From positions 248,001 to 312,000 of the forward strand of contig JAEPNB010000003.1 in NCBI GenBank assembly GCA_017643645.1: a stretch of DNA of 64,000 nt, given 5' to 3'. Shown here piece by piece: positions 16,001 through 24,342 of the stretch. The position numbers and the translations under genes are program-made. The stretch's first letter is position 1. Every line of letters begins with the position of its first letter. The notes beneath the pieces are model-generated. The model was not told the origin of the DNA. It saw only the letters and a program-made list of their open reading frames with translations, and did not search any database. This stretch comes from Balneola sp. GTDB taxonomy: Bacteria > Bacteroidota > Rhodothermia > Balneolales > Balneolaceae.

Positions 16001-18323
16001 GCGTTAAAGTGAGAGAGTGGTTATCTAAAACACCATTTGTCAGGGACTGTGTTCCTGTACCGGAAGAAGCCACTTTGTTAGAGGTGAGACTTACGTTCCC
16101 GTTAAATGAGGTTACAGTGTTCCCGTTTATATCCTGGGCTTTAATTAAAATATCAAATGCTGTTCCTGCATCTTGTGTACCAATTGTACCGCTACCGGCT
16201 GCTTCAACGCTAAACTTATTCAAACCACCGTGCACAAATACAACAGTATCTACTGCAGTAATAGTAGCTGCATTTACAGTTGCTGAAATAAATGCACTGT
16301 CAACAGTAGTTGTTGATTGAAGAAATTGCTCGAAAGTACCATCAGAATTATCAGTAACGCTTGATAATAGTGTTCCAGCCGTTGAATTAATAACCACTGC
16401 ATCTCCACCAGAGCCCAAAAAATTACCAAAAGCATCTTTAAGTCTGACTGTTATCAATGAAGTAGAACTTCCATCGGCAACGATACTTGATGGTAAAGCT
16501 TCAACCTCACTTGTCGCAGTAGCAGCCGCTCCGGGATCAACATCAAAAGCATTACTAGGAGTACTGATTTCACCACGCTTAGCTGAAATCGAAAAATTTC
16601 CTGATGTTTCAAGTGTTATAGTGTGGCTCACAACACCACTTGTAAAATTAATGGTGCTATCATTAATGCCTGTTCCAGTATTTCCCGGAACAGTAATATA
16701 AGCTTTGCCATTAAAGTCATCCCTTCCTCCTGACCCGTTTAGGATACTTCCGGTTCCATCAACAGCAGTAATATCTAAAGTGAAAGAAGTTCCGGCTGTT
16801 TGAGAAGGTATAGATCCGCCTCCTGTAATTTCGACTAAAAAATTTGATAAAGTTCCTGAAGATACAATAGTAAAGGATTCACTTGTTACAGGAGTAAGTG
16901 TAGAAGGATTATCAGCAGCTTGAATAGTATAGGATCCATTAGATTTTAAAGCCAGATCATTAAATATTGCAACTCCCGAGGCATTGGTAGCTACAGAAGT
17001 TGTAGAATTGTTTGTAAAAAGATTCGGTCCGGTTGCGATGGTCATATCAATAGTAGTACCTGATTGCAACACAGCATTTCCATACACATCAATGATCTGA
17101 ACTTCCGGAGAAGGGACTAGGGTATTGTTTTTTGAACCATTTGGTGGTTGTACAGAAAATTCTAAAGCTGAGGCAGCCGCAGCTGAAACATTAATCTGGG
17201 CTGAGTGAACAGAAGAAAAACCAACAGCCGAAAATTGGATTTCTATTGAATTAGCAATGTTGTGTGAAAGATTAGTAAAAGCAGCCACGCCCGAAACCAT
17301 GGTTTTGGTTGTTGTTCCCTGGAGGTCTCCGGTTCCTAAGCTCCTTGCAGCTGTTATTTGAGTAGAATTATCACTTGTAACGATATTGCCAAAAACATCA
17401 ACAATGTTAACAACAGGTTGCTGAGCAAAAGCAGTACCGGCTGTGGCAGTAGAGGATGGCGCTGTACCAATTACCAAAGCTGAAGCAGTTGAATGTACAA
17501 CCGTTATTGTCCCTGAATTAACAGATGTTAAAGCACCTTCGGAAGCCTGAATGTTTCCGGAACCCACTAGATTTGAAGAAAGAGTGGTTGTTGTAGAATT
17601 TGTTTGATTCGTTAGATCAGTACTTTCTACGTTTCCTGTAGAATTAACAATACTCCATGTATCTGCTGCTACGTTTGAGAGAAAATTTCCAAATTGATCT
17701 CTGGAAATAGAGTAAACTATTAATGAATTACCAGCAGTTAGATCCTGAGCTGCTACAACACTTCCTGTTCCGTCGCTGGCTGTTTCAACCCGAACCTGGC
17801 TGGCAGCTCCCTTCACAATACTTAAGCTTCCATAATTCGTAGTTCCGGCAGGAGCAGTAGTTCCGGTATTTGTAATGTTGCCCGAGTTGGGAAAAACACC
17901 ACTTGTAGGTCTTACTTGTAAGTTTCCAATTGTAATTCTTCCCGCCCTGTTTCCTCCATTGTCACTTGTCTGGGTAATTTGAACTCTTACAACGGTTGAA
18001 CTTATACTTATGAATGAAGCTTGCAGCTTTGTTTTTCCATTCAGCCCCGGAGCTAAGGTTACGGTAACAGTAGGGGTTGCTCCTGTATTCCATTCAAAAC
18101 CGGATGGTACTGTAAAATCTATAAAACCCAATGAAATCTGACCTGCCGAAGCCTCTGTGATTAAAGGTCCGGTCAACGTAGTATAAGCCCCCCCAACGTT
18201 ATCCGCAGAAATACCACTACCACCTGTGGCTGCAGTAATAGACTGTCCAACTAAAGTCTTTGAGCTGATTATCACCAAAAATAATACAACTGCAGTAAAT
18301 GATATGTTTTTAAAGAATCTCAT
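13068..18323 (-). CDS. Giant T9SS-secreted adhesin with bacterial Ig-like domains
   Basis: 1751 residues. Signal peptide about 1-27. The N-terminal two-thirds is a string of beta domains: several invasin/Big_1-like units recognised by repeated phrases such as DQFGN, GTLLSSV.DNS.GT and the ITVRLKDAFGN type, with short low-complexity Ser/Thr/Gly segments; then a parallel-beta-helix-like tract (about 960-1250) of repeats such as IELNGLALQTVNS and LSLTSGATIQVN; then a region with GWNLIGNPYGATLDWDD. The last about 85 residues are a type A T9SS sorting domain: FNLKQNYPNPFNPSTTFAFD, EVYDIIGRKI, then SGIYLYRM and KRMTLIK. T9SS cargo is exported across the outer membrane and fixed to the surface. It is the first gene of the fibre locus on this strand; surface adhesion is inferred. 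Confidence 0.85.
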   Translation of the reverse strand: MRFFKNISFTAVVLFLVIISSKTLVGQSITAATGGSGISADNVGGAYTTLTGPLITEASAGQISLGFIDFTVPSGFEWNTGATPTVTVTLAPGLNGKTKLQASFISISSTVVRVQITQTSDNGGNRAGRITIGNLQVRPTSGVFPNSGNITNTGTTAPAGTTNYGSLSIVKGAASQVRVETASDGTGSVVAAQDLTAGNSLIVYSISRDQFGNFLSNVAADTWSIVNSTGNVESTDLTNQTNSTTTTLSSNLVGSGNIQASEGALTSVNSGTITVVHSTASALVIGTAPSSTATAGTAFAQQPVVNIVDVFGNIVTSDNSTQITAARSLGTGDLQGTTTKTMVSGVAAFTNLSHNIANSIEIQFSAVGFSSVHSAQINVSAAAASALEFSVQPPNGSKNNTLVPSPEVQIIDVYGNAVLQSGTTIDMTIATGPNLFTNNSTTSVATNASGVAIFNDLALKSNGSYTIQAADNPSTLTPVTSESFTIVSSGTLSNFLVEITGGGSIPSQTAGTSFTLDITAVDGTGSILNGSGGRDDFNGKAYITVPGNTGTGINDSTINFTSGVVSHTITLETSGNFSISAKRGEISTPSNAFDVDPGAAATATSEVEALPSSIVADGSSTSLITVRLKDAFGNFLGSGGDAVVINSTAGTLLSSVTDNSDGTFEQFLQSTTTVDSAFISATVNAATITAVDTVVFVHGGLNKFSVEAAGSGTIGTQDAGTAFDILIKAQDINGNTVTSFNGNVSLTSNKVASSGTGTQSLTNGVLDNHSLTLTQSGVGNATITAKNSAGSQTGTSNTFTVNPDVYDLTTTTITSANRFIESTGSTSTIITVQTKDQFGNNLITGGETVALSTDAGTLLSSVVDNSNGTYTQSLQSSTSIEQATITGTIGGMAISDDAKVFFTEFNEWTSSGGGGSNPTNWTRSSNWTLGTPSSNQAIVIPTNPTGAAKFPILDTSPTIAFLEIESGASLNADPGFSITVTGSVSGAGSLILDNATSTIGGDISIANLNAGNSTVELNGTDDQIVDGDIVSNILTISNSGSGVTVNGYINADTQLEIISGSTLNLATGSTMEIFGNLIGAGTLNTSNSDILIGGDISLTNANFSTSDIELNGLALQTVNSEFTYNNLSITNTSGGGVTFQNNSTVNNTLSLTSGATIQVNANLTANTLIASGSTIGLSGNLSISNITSAPTTVEFNGTSDQNLSEFDQFTNLTVNKASGDLIVNTDLDVSGTLTLTQGDLVIGSGNNLLAPTRTITSGQIRFLRELTSQGWYLISSPVAATFDNLLDSVVTQGYTGSTLGNAPLDSLQPNVLYYDETFVGTDLQRWRAPGNASNNVSEGVGYFVFVFGNIAADSRYNNVLPDTLDVGGNEFTGSGSSVDFGITYTASADTGWNLIGNPYGATLDWDDSDNWTKTNVDNTIYVWDKTANGGNGDYLVWNGLTGSLGDGLIAPFQGFWVKANATSPSLIVDSDVKTNGGVFYKTTSEENDPLEEMRNSPVLGFELSTDGLKKESFIIFSEQGLVGKDPFDAYQLEPFTDSYLELYTKHKDGSPLVINHLPRKFGKEVEIPIYIDAFKKGEGYSGSFSLNLNTVKNIPEGWSFNLQDVSTGIEKSLEEGEVLNFSFRSNKSKKTSGTGLKVKQVKDNTDPHFILKIKPGDDASGIPSEFNLKQNYPNPFNPSTTFAFDLPVQSPVTLEVYDIIGRKIASVIQNKTYQAGSHDVTWNAAALASGIYLYRMITSEGSSIKRMTLIK

Positions 18324-18510
18324 AGGTATAATTACGCACTATAATATAATTAGCTTTATGTGATAGTTCATTTAGATTAACTAATTCTAACCCATTCAAT
18401 TAGGTGAAGTTGACGAGAAAAGTGATTTTCCTTTTTGGCAACATTTGATTTGATATATAAACAAGAAAGGATAGTTTTAGTATAAATATGAAAATATAAA
18501 CTCAGATATA

Positions 18511-19212
18511 ATGAAAGGCATTATTTTGGCAGGCGGTACGGGATCCAGACTTTATCCTTTAACCAAAGTGACGAATAAACATTTACTACCGGTTGGTGAA
18601 AAACCAATGATTTATCATCCTATTGAAAAGTTGACTGAGGTCGGTATTGAAGAAATCTTAATTGTTACCGGTACAGAGCATATGGGAGATGTTGTAAATC
18701 TGTTAGGTTCCGGTAAAGATTTTAATTGCCGGTTTACTTACAAAGTTCAGGATGAAGCCGGTGGAATCGCGCAGGCTCTGGGGCTTGCGGAGAACTTTGC
18801 AGGAAATGATCCGGTAATTGTAATACTAGGAGATAATATTTTTGAAAACAGTCTTAAAGCTGCAGTTAAGAATTACGATGGTTCCGGAGCACAGATACTA
18901 ATTCAGGAAGTAGAAGATCCTGAGCGTTATGGTGTGGCAGAACTTGATGGAGATAAAGTAATTTCGATAGATGAAAAGCCGCAAGAACCCAAATCCAATT
19001 TTGCAGTGACAGGTATTTATTTTTATGACAATAAAGTATTTGAATGTATTAAAACGCTGAAGCCTTCCGGCAGAGGAGAGTTAGAAATTACTGACGTAAA
19101 CAATTTTTATATAAAGCAGGCACAAATGAAAAGTTCAGTACTGGAAGGTTGGTGGACTGATGCGGGAACTCCTGACTCTTATAAACATGCGAACAAACTG
19201 GTTCAGGGTTAA
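18511..19212 (+). CDS. rfbA: Glucose-1-phosphate thymidylyltransferase-type nucleotidyltransferase
   Basis: First enzyme of dTDP-L-rhamnose synthesis: activates glucose-1-phosphate with dTTP. Seen: the nucleotide-binding N-terminus MKGIILAGGTGSRLYPLTKV, KHLLPVGEKPMIYHPI, the ILGDNIF metal-site motif, and YGVAELDGDKVISIDEKP. At 233 residues it is a short form; classical RmlA is about 290 residues and has an extra C-terminal regulatory part, which is absent here. It heads the order rfbA, rfbD, rfbC, rfbB with gaps of three bases or overlaps, and is divergent from the adhesin gene (188-base gap). Substrate specificity is inferred from the operon. Confidence 0.88.
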   Translation: MKGIILAGGTGSRLYPLTKVTNKHLLPVGEKPMIYHPIEKLTEVGIEEILIVTGTEHMGDVVNLLGSGKDFNCRFTYKVQDEAGGIAQALGLAENFAGNDPVIVILGDNIFENSLKAAVKNYDGSGAQILIQEVEDPERYGVAELDGDKVISIDEKPQEPKSNFAVTGIYFYDNKVFECIKTLKPSGRGELEITDVNNFYIKQAQMKSSVLEGWWTDAGTPDSYKHANKLVQG

Positions 19213-19215
19213 TTT

Positions 19216-20073
19216 ATGAAGCTTTTGATCACCGGAGCAGGAGGTCAGTTGGGAAAGGAATGGGTAGATTTCTGCAAAGATCATAGCATCGATTACAATA
19301 GCTTTTCTTCAAATGAACTGGATATTACTGATGAAGATAAAGTTGCTAAAGTAATTGCTGATGCAGCTCCGGGTGTATTGATAAACTGTGCTGCATATAC
19401 AAAAGTAGATGAAGCTGAAGAAAACAAACAAACTGCGCTAAAGATCAATGCGGAATCCGTAAAAAAGTTAGCAGCTATTTGTAAAAGGTATCATGTGAAG
19501 ATGGTTCATTATTCTACGGATTATGTATTTGCAGGTAATAAATCAGATAAAGAAGAGAGTCCGGAAGGATATAAAGAAGAGGACTCTCCAGACCCAGTAA
19601 ATGAATACGGATATTCTAAACTGAAAGGGGAAGAGGCTATCAAAGACTCCGGTTGTGAATTTCTGTTATTACGTGTTTCCTGGTTATGCGGGCAGTATGG
19701 ACACAATTTTGTTAAAACAATGTTGAGACTGGGAGCTGAAAGAGATGTATTGAGTGTAGTAAACGATCAGTTTGGCAGCCCGACTTTTGCGGATCAGGTT
19801 GTGGAGCAAACTTTCGAATTGCTTCAACAAAACAAAACCGGGACCTATCATTTAAGCTCTGATGGTATGACAACATGGTTTGATTTTTCTAAGGAGATCT
19901 TCAAACAAAAGGGAATAAATGTAAACGTAAATCCGGTGAGTTCGGTAGATTTTCCTACAAAAGCCAAAAGGCCGTTTTTTTCCAAGTTAAGTACGCAAAA
20001 AATTAGTAATGTTGACGGCGTTCTGATCCTGGATTGGAAAGCAGGTTTACAAAGATTGTTAAAACAGTTATAA
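19216..20073 (+). CDS. rfbD: dTDP-4-dehydrorhamnose reductase
   Basis: Last enzyme of the dTDP-rhamnose pathway, NADPH-dependent reduction of dTDP-4-keto-L-rhamnose. 285 residues with the Rossmann motif MKLLITGAGGQLGKEW, the CAAYTKVDEAEENKQTA segment typical of RmlD, the extended SDR catalytic region STDYVFAG and YGYSKLKGE (Tyr and Lys of YxxxK), and RVSWLCGQYGHNFVKTML. It begins three bases after rfbA and ends two bases before rfbC, so it is co-transcribed. Confidence 0.94.
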   Translation: MKLLITGAGGQLGKEWVDFCKDHSIDYNSFSSNELDITDEDKVAKVIADAAPGVLINCAAYTKVDEAEENKQTALKINAESVKKLAAICKRYHVKMVHYSTDYVFAGNKSDKEESPEGYKEEDSPDPVNEYGYSKLKGEEAIKDSGCEFLLLRVSWLCGQYGHNFVKTMLRLGAERDVLSVVNDQFGSPTFADQVVEQTFELLQQNKTGTYHLSSDGMTTWFDFSKEIFKQKGINVNVNPVSSVDFPTKAKRPFFSKLSTQKISNVDGVLILDWKAGLQRLLKQL

Positions 20074-20075
20074 GA

Positions 20076-20621
20076 ATGAAAATTTCGGAAAGCAGAATAA
20101 AAGGAGTGTTCGTTTTTGAACCTAATGTTTTTGAAGATGATAGAGGATATTTTTTTGAATCATTCAGAAAATCTCATTTAGCACAAATAGGATTTGATTT
20201 AGAATTTGTACAAGATAATGTATCGAAATCTTATGAGGGCACTATTCGAGGTTTGCACTATCAGATCGAAAGTCCACAGGATAAACTTATTACCTGTTTA
20301 AAAGGCGAGGTTTTAGATGTAGCTGTTGATATCCGAAAGGAATCTCCCACCTTTGGGAATTATGTTGCGTATAAGCTATCAGAGAAGAACCACCGCTCCT
20401 TACTGGTTCCGAAAGGCTTTGCTCACGGTTTTTCAGTTTTAAGCGAAGAGGCGGTTATTTCTTATAAATGTTCAGATTATTATAACAAAGAAGGAGAGAG
20501 GGGAATACGTTGGGACGATCCGCTCGTAAGAATCAACTGGGATGTAAGCAAACCTGTTCTTTCCGAAAAAGACAGAAAACTCCCACTATTTTCATCACTT
20601 AAAGAAGAGGATACATTTTGA
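20076..20621 (+). CDS. rfbC: dTDP-4-dehydrorhamnose 3,5-epimerase
   Basis: Cupin-fold epimerase converting dTDP-4-keto-6-deoxyglucose into dTDP-4-keto-L-rhamnose. 181 residues from the ATG at 20076; an upstream in-frame start would overlap rfbD by 40 bases and add non-family sequence. Seen: GVFVFEPNVFEDDRGYFFES, QDNVSKSYEGTIRGLHYQ (the catalytic His lies in RGLHYQ), LDVAVDIRKESPTFGNYV and VPKGFAHGFSVLSEEAVISY. Its TGA stop overlaps the TTG start of rfbB. Confidence 0.95.
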   Translation: MKISESRIKGVFVFEPNVFEDDRGYFFESFRKSHLAQIGFDLEFVQDNVSKSYEGTIRGLHYQIESPQDKLITCLKGEVLDVAVDIRKESPTFGNYVAYKLSEKNHRSLLVPKGFAHGFSVLSEEAVISYKCSDYYNKEGERGIRWDDPLVRINWDVSKPVLSEKDRKLPLFSSLKEEDTF

Positions 20622-21619
20622 AGAAGATCATAGTAACCGGAGGTGCCGGTTTTATTGGTTCAAATTTGATACTGAAATTATTCAAGGATCATCCTGACTG
20701 GACTATTATGAATATTGATAAGCTGACCTACGCTTCAGATACAGGTTACTTGAAGCCTCTAAGGGATTCTGAGAGATATTACTTCAAAAAGATTGATCTG
20801 GTTGATCGTGATGAGGTTAAAGATATCGTGAAAACATTTCAGCCGGACGGAGTTTTTCATCTTGCTGCAGAGTCACATGTAGATAACTCTATTTCAGGGC
20901 CGGAACCGTTTATTTTATCCAATGTTGTTGGGACTTTTAATATTCTGGAAGAGTGCAGACAACTTTGGCAGGAAGATGAAGAAAATTGGAAGAATAATCG
21001 ATTTGTACACGTTTCAACCGATGAGGTTTACGGTGAACTGGAAGACGATGGTTTCTTTACCGAGCAAACTCCTTACGCTCCAAATTCACCTTACAGTGCT
21101 TCAAAGGCGAGCAGTGATATGATTGTAAGAGCGTATTTCCATACTTATGGAATGAATGTGGTTACAACTAATTGTTCTAATAACTACGGACCTCATCAAC
21201 ACGATGAAAAACTGATCCCAACTGTAATCCGAAACGCTATCAATCACAATCCGATACCGGTGTATGGTAAAGGTGAAAATGTTCGTGATTGGTTGAATGT
21301 GATCGACCACTGTTCGGCGCTGGAAACAGCTTTCCTTAAAGGAAAAGCCGGAGAAGTGTACAACATCGGTGGAAACAACGAGTGGAAGAATATTGAACTG
21401 GTTCACAAACTTTGTGATTTATTGAATGAAGAAGTTGGCAACGGACCGGACGGTGATTATAAGAATCTGATCAGTTTTGTAACCGATCGGTTAGGTCATG
21501 ACTTCCGGTATGCTATTGATGCTTCAAAAATTAAAAACGAACTGGGTTGGGAGCCTTCCACTGATTTTGATGGAATGCTGAGAGACACAGTTTTGTGGTA
21601 TGTACAGAAGTACAAATAA
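20618..21619 (+). CDS. rfbB: dTDP-glucose 4,6-dehydratase
   Basis: Extended SDR enzyme producing dTDP-4-keto-6-deoxyglucose with a tightly bound NAD. 333 residues with KKIIVTGGAGFIGSNLILK (NAD site), HLAAESHVDNSI, VSTDEVYGEL (catalytic Thr-Asp-Glu), YSASKASSDM (YxxxK) and NCSNNYGPHQ. The start is TTG within the stop of rfbC (TTGA), indicating translational coupling. Last gene of the rfb operon. Confidence 0.95.
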   Translation: MKKIIVTGGAGFIGSNLILKLFKDHPDWTIMNIDKLTYASDTGYLKPLRDSERYYFKKIDLVDRDEVKDIVKTFQPDGVFHLAAESHVDNSISGPEPFILSNVVGTFNILEECRQLWQEDEENWKNNRFVHVSTDEVYGELEDDGFFTEQTPYAPNSPYSASKASSDMIVRAYFHTYGMNVVTTNCSNNYGPHQHDEKLIPTVIRNAINHNPIPVYGKGENVRDWLNVIDHCSALETAFLKGKAGEVYNIGGNNEWKNIELVHKLCDLLNEEVGNGPDGDYKNLISFVTDRLGHDFRYAIDASKIKNELGWEPSTDFDGMLRDTVLWYVQKYK

Positions 21620-21642
21620 CAATCAACAATGATTCAAATATC

Positions 21643-21692
21643 AATTAAGAATGCAGATTAGTTTTACCTAACTCTAAACTGCATTCTTAATT
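21643..21692. repeat. Long perfect inverted repeat after rfbB
   Basis: Two perfect 14-base arms, AATTAAGAATGCAG (21643-21656) and its complement (21679-21692), enclose 22 bases. It lies between rfbB and the EVE gene and is followed by an AT-rich tract. It may work as an inefficient terminator or be a copy of a dispersed intergenic repeat. Confidence 0.7.
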
Positions 21693-21721
21693 ATTAATTT
21701 TTAATTCATAATTAGTGAGCG

Positions 21722-22195
21722 ATGAGCGAACGTAAGTATTGGTTAATGAAATCTGAACCTGATGCGTACAGCATTGATGATCTGGAAAGAGATCAGGTTG
21801 AGCCTTGGGATGGAATTCGAAATTACGCTGCCCGAAATTACATGCGGGATGAAATGAAAGTAGGAGACAAGGTATTGTTTTACCATTCGCGTATTTCTCC
21901 ACCTGAAATTGTAGGAACGATGGAAGTAGCCAGTGAGCCTTATCCTGATCCGACACAGTTCGATCCAGATTCAAAATATTTTGATCCGAAAAGCAGTGAA
22001 GAAGATCCCACATGGATCTTAGTAGATGTTAAGTTCCTTCAGAAATTTGATAAGCCAGTAGACAGGGAAGCCATGAAAAAAGAATCGGTTTTGGATGATA
22101 TGGAACTGTTCAGATTGTCCAGATTATCCATTACTCCGGTTAGAGAGGCGGAATGGAATAAAATTATGGAAATGGCCGGGGCAGAGGAGGAGTAA
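21722..22195 (+). CDS. EVE domain protein (PUA-like fold)
   Basis: 157 residues covering one whole EVE domain, a PUA-like fold that in characterised relatives recognises modified bases in RNA or DNA. Seen: KYWLMKSEPDAYSIDDLE at the start, EPWDGIRNYAARNYMRDEMK, VGDKVLFYHS and IVGTMEVASEPYPDPTQFD, all hallmarks of the family. It begins about 100 bases after rfbB and is probably separately transcribed. The biological target cannot be read from the sequence. Confidence 0.9.
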   Translation: MSERKYWLMKSEPDAYSIDDLERDQVEPWDGIRNYAARNYMRDEMKVGDKVLFYHSRISPPEIVGTMEVASEPYPDPTQFDPDSKYFDPKSSEEDPTWILVDVKFLQKFDKPVDREAMKKESVLDDMELFRLSRLSITPVREAEWNKIMEMAGAEEE

Positions 22196-22273
22196 CCGTA
22201 TTGTACAAATGCATTAGATGCGTTTAGCGACTATTGACATTTTGTACTTTGTTTTGTGCAGTTCTTCGTGGCA

Positions 22274-23014
22274 TTAGTAACCAGCTAGTTTTATTATTTC
22301 CTCTGGCATAAGCTCACTTAATTCTAGAATGTTATTACCAGACATATTCATTGCTTTTCTTACCAAAAAGTTTCCGGTTCTATAGCCTATATAAGTCCTG
22401 CCATCAGGGTGTTCACCCATTACCCAATCAGAGTAACTTGCATTGAGTGGTAGGGCTAAAATTTCCTTTACCCAATTATCAGCCTCTTCAGTATAGGCAT
22501 TTACCTCATTTATATTCCCTGTATATATTTCTGTAAATGCAACCGCTAAGCCTTCATTCACCATTGCATTCGGAATTCCAGAGCTAAATTTATTGTCCTG
22601 AATCGCCCAACCTCGAGACAAATGATGGAATTCGTGAAAAATTGTAGCCTTGATTCCTTGATACACCGAATCGATTACTCCTCCCTTATAATTGTACGAT
22701 ATTTGAATAAGGACCAGAGGTGGACTATTGGTCTCTGTCCTCCCGGTTACACCTCCAACAGTATCCAAATCCCAATCTACCTGTTCGACAATAACTTTGA
22801 TACTATCTGTTAGATTCGGTAAGAGCTTGCGAACTTCTTCTTCAGATTTGCTTATAACCTTGCTGACGAAAACTTTTTCTTGTTCCGTAAATCCTAGGGA
22901 GTCTTCTTGAAAGACAACATCTACTTTAGCCGGTGGGGGAATCTTTGAATTAGAATTGCAGGAAATAGCACATAATACTAGAATAATTAAAGTAAGACTT
23001 CTGAGTATGTTCAT
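22274..23014 (-). CDS. Lipoprotein metallopeptidase (DUF2268-like gluzincin)
   Basis: 246 residues with a lipoprotein signal (lipobox AISC, Cys19) and a zinc-peptidase core: HEFHH at 127-131 fits HExxH, and NEGLAVAF at about 153-160 supplies a candidate third zinc ligand (Glu154), the gluzincin arrangement found in DUF2268/YjaZ-type proteins. Predicted to be a periplasmic or outer-membrane-anchored peptidase. It stands alone between convergent or opposed genes; no substrate is suggested by context. Confidence 0.75.
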   Translation of the reverse strand: MNILRSLTLIILVLCAISCNSNSKIPPPAKVDVVFQEDSLGFTEQEKVFVSKVISKSEEEVRKLLPNLTDSIKVIVEQVDWDLDTVGGVTGRTETNSPPLVLIQISYNYKGGVIDSVYQGIKATIFHEFHHLSRGWAIQDNKFSSGIPNAMVNEGLAVAFTEIYTGNINEVNAYTEEADNWVKEILALPLNASYSDWVMGEHPDGRTYIGYRTGNFLVRKAMNMSGNNILELSELMPEEIIKLAGY

Positions 23015-23055
23015 TTAGTGTCTGTTGACGTTAGGTTAGAATAATTTTGTCTTCT

Positions 23056-24138
23056 TTACAATGTATCTGGTATCGTAAAGTAAAATGTACTTCCTTCTCC
23101 CTCTTTGGAAATTACTCCGATATCACCTTTATGGAGTTCAATTATTTTTTTACAATGAGCAAGCCCAATGCCGGTTCCTTCATATTCACTAGTAGTATGC
23201 AGGCGTTGGAAAACACTAAAAATATTATCCTTATGTTCATCTGCAATTCCAATTCCATTGTCTTGTATGTAAAAAGTCCAACCGTCCTGTTCTTTTGCAT
23301 GGATTGAAATTTTTGGTGACGTCCCTGGTTTACAGAACTTAATTGCATTATTTATCAAATTCTGAAACAACAATCGTAGCTCAGTTTCGAACCCTTTAAC
23401 TTCAGGTAATTTGCCGATATCGAATGTAGTGTTCGTTTCCTTTATTTTAATAGCCAAATCTTGCTGAACAACTTCAACTAGTTTATCACAGTCAACACAG
23501 GTTAATTTTTTTCCTTGACCAATGCCGCTATAATCCAACAAATCCGTAATCAACCTTGCCATACGCTTTGTAGCATTGGATATATAACTGAACAGCTCCT
23601 GTGCCTCTTGATGAAATAGTTTCTGATACTGATCTTCAATTAATTGCACGAAACCGGAAATAGTATTGAGAGGCTCTTTCAAGTCATGTGATACGATATA
23701 TGCAAATTGGGTTAGTTCTTTATTCTTATTCTCTAGATCATTCTTTGTGCTTTCTAATTCTGTTACGTTTCTAAGCATAATGTAAACGTAATTATCTCTA
23801 ATATGATGAACAGAACACTCATATGTTCCCGCCACCATATGATTTGAATATTCTACTAGTCCCAGATTAATGCTTCCACCTTCTGCCGCCACTTTTCTGT
23901 ACGTTTCCATCACTAGTACTCCACCCTCATGTTCATAAGCTTCCGGAGCTACTTCAATTATTTTTTTTCCAAAAACTTCCTCTCGCTCTTTCCTCATTTC
24001 ATACAAGACAACCTTGTTCATGAAAACGTAGCGAATACTTTTTATATCATTTAAATCAAGTACTTCAAAAATACCTACTCCAACGGGTAAGTCATCAAAT
24101 GTTTCCGTAAGAATTTCAATATCTAAAGGATTTAGCAT
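23056..24138 (-). CDS. PAS-domain sensor histidine kinase (orphan, cytoplasmic)
   Basis: 360 residues without a membrane segment. An N-terminal PAS-like domain (about 1-125) is followed by a short coiled coil (TELESTKNDLENKNKELTQ), the dimerisation and phosphoacceptor helix with His in AYIVSHDLKEPLNTISGFVQ, and the ATPase domain with LINNAIKFCKPG (N box), IQDNGIGIADEHKDNI (G1/F) and GTGIGLAHCKKII (G2). No response regulator gene is adjacent, so the partner is unknown. Confidence 0.88.
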   Translation of the reverse strand: MLNPLDIEILTETFDDLPVGVGIFEVLDLNDIKSIRYVFMNKVVLYEMRKEREEVFGKKIIEVAPEAYEHEGGVLVMETYRKVAAEGGSINLGLVEYSNHMVAGTYECSVHHIRDNYVYIMLRNVTELESTKNDLENKNKELTQFAYIVSHDLKEPLNTISGFVQLIEDQYQKLFHQEAQELFSYISNATKRMARLITDLLDYSGIGQGKKLTCVDCDKLVEVVQQDLAIKIKETNTTFDIGKLPEVKGFETELRLLFQNLINNAIKFCKPGTSPKISIHAKEQDGWTFYIQDNGIGIADEHKDNIFSVFQRLHTTSEYEGTGIGLAHCKKIIELHKGDIGVISKEGEGSTFYFTIPDTL

Positions 24139-24342
24139 AGTTAATTTTATGGTAGTCAGGTTATTTAAATTTTCGTTTTTCGAATGTCACAGCTAAAACC
24201 ATTAGGCTTATCATCTGTATGTACTATAAAAATATCTTTTGCAAAAACTGTTTGCAAGTCACTCATTAGCAATGGTTTTTTAGCGCATGGTAGTTTCTTT
24301 TCATTCATTCCAGTTCTGTTAAATCATTAAAATTGTTCTAAG

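Noticed and set aside
15283-16320. Plus-strand open frames inside the giant adhesin
   Set aside because: They are mirror frames of the repetitive Ser/Thr/Gly-rich gene, with no start signal or recognisable domain.
13068-18323. Type V autotransporter
   Set aside because: The C-terminus is a T9SS sorting domain (YPNPFNP to KRMTLIK), not a beta-barrel translocator.
20034-20075. Longer start for rfbC
   Set aside because: Would overlap rfbD by 40 bases and add sequence not found in the epimerase family; ATG at 20076 fits.
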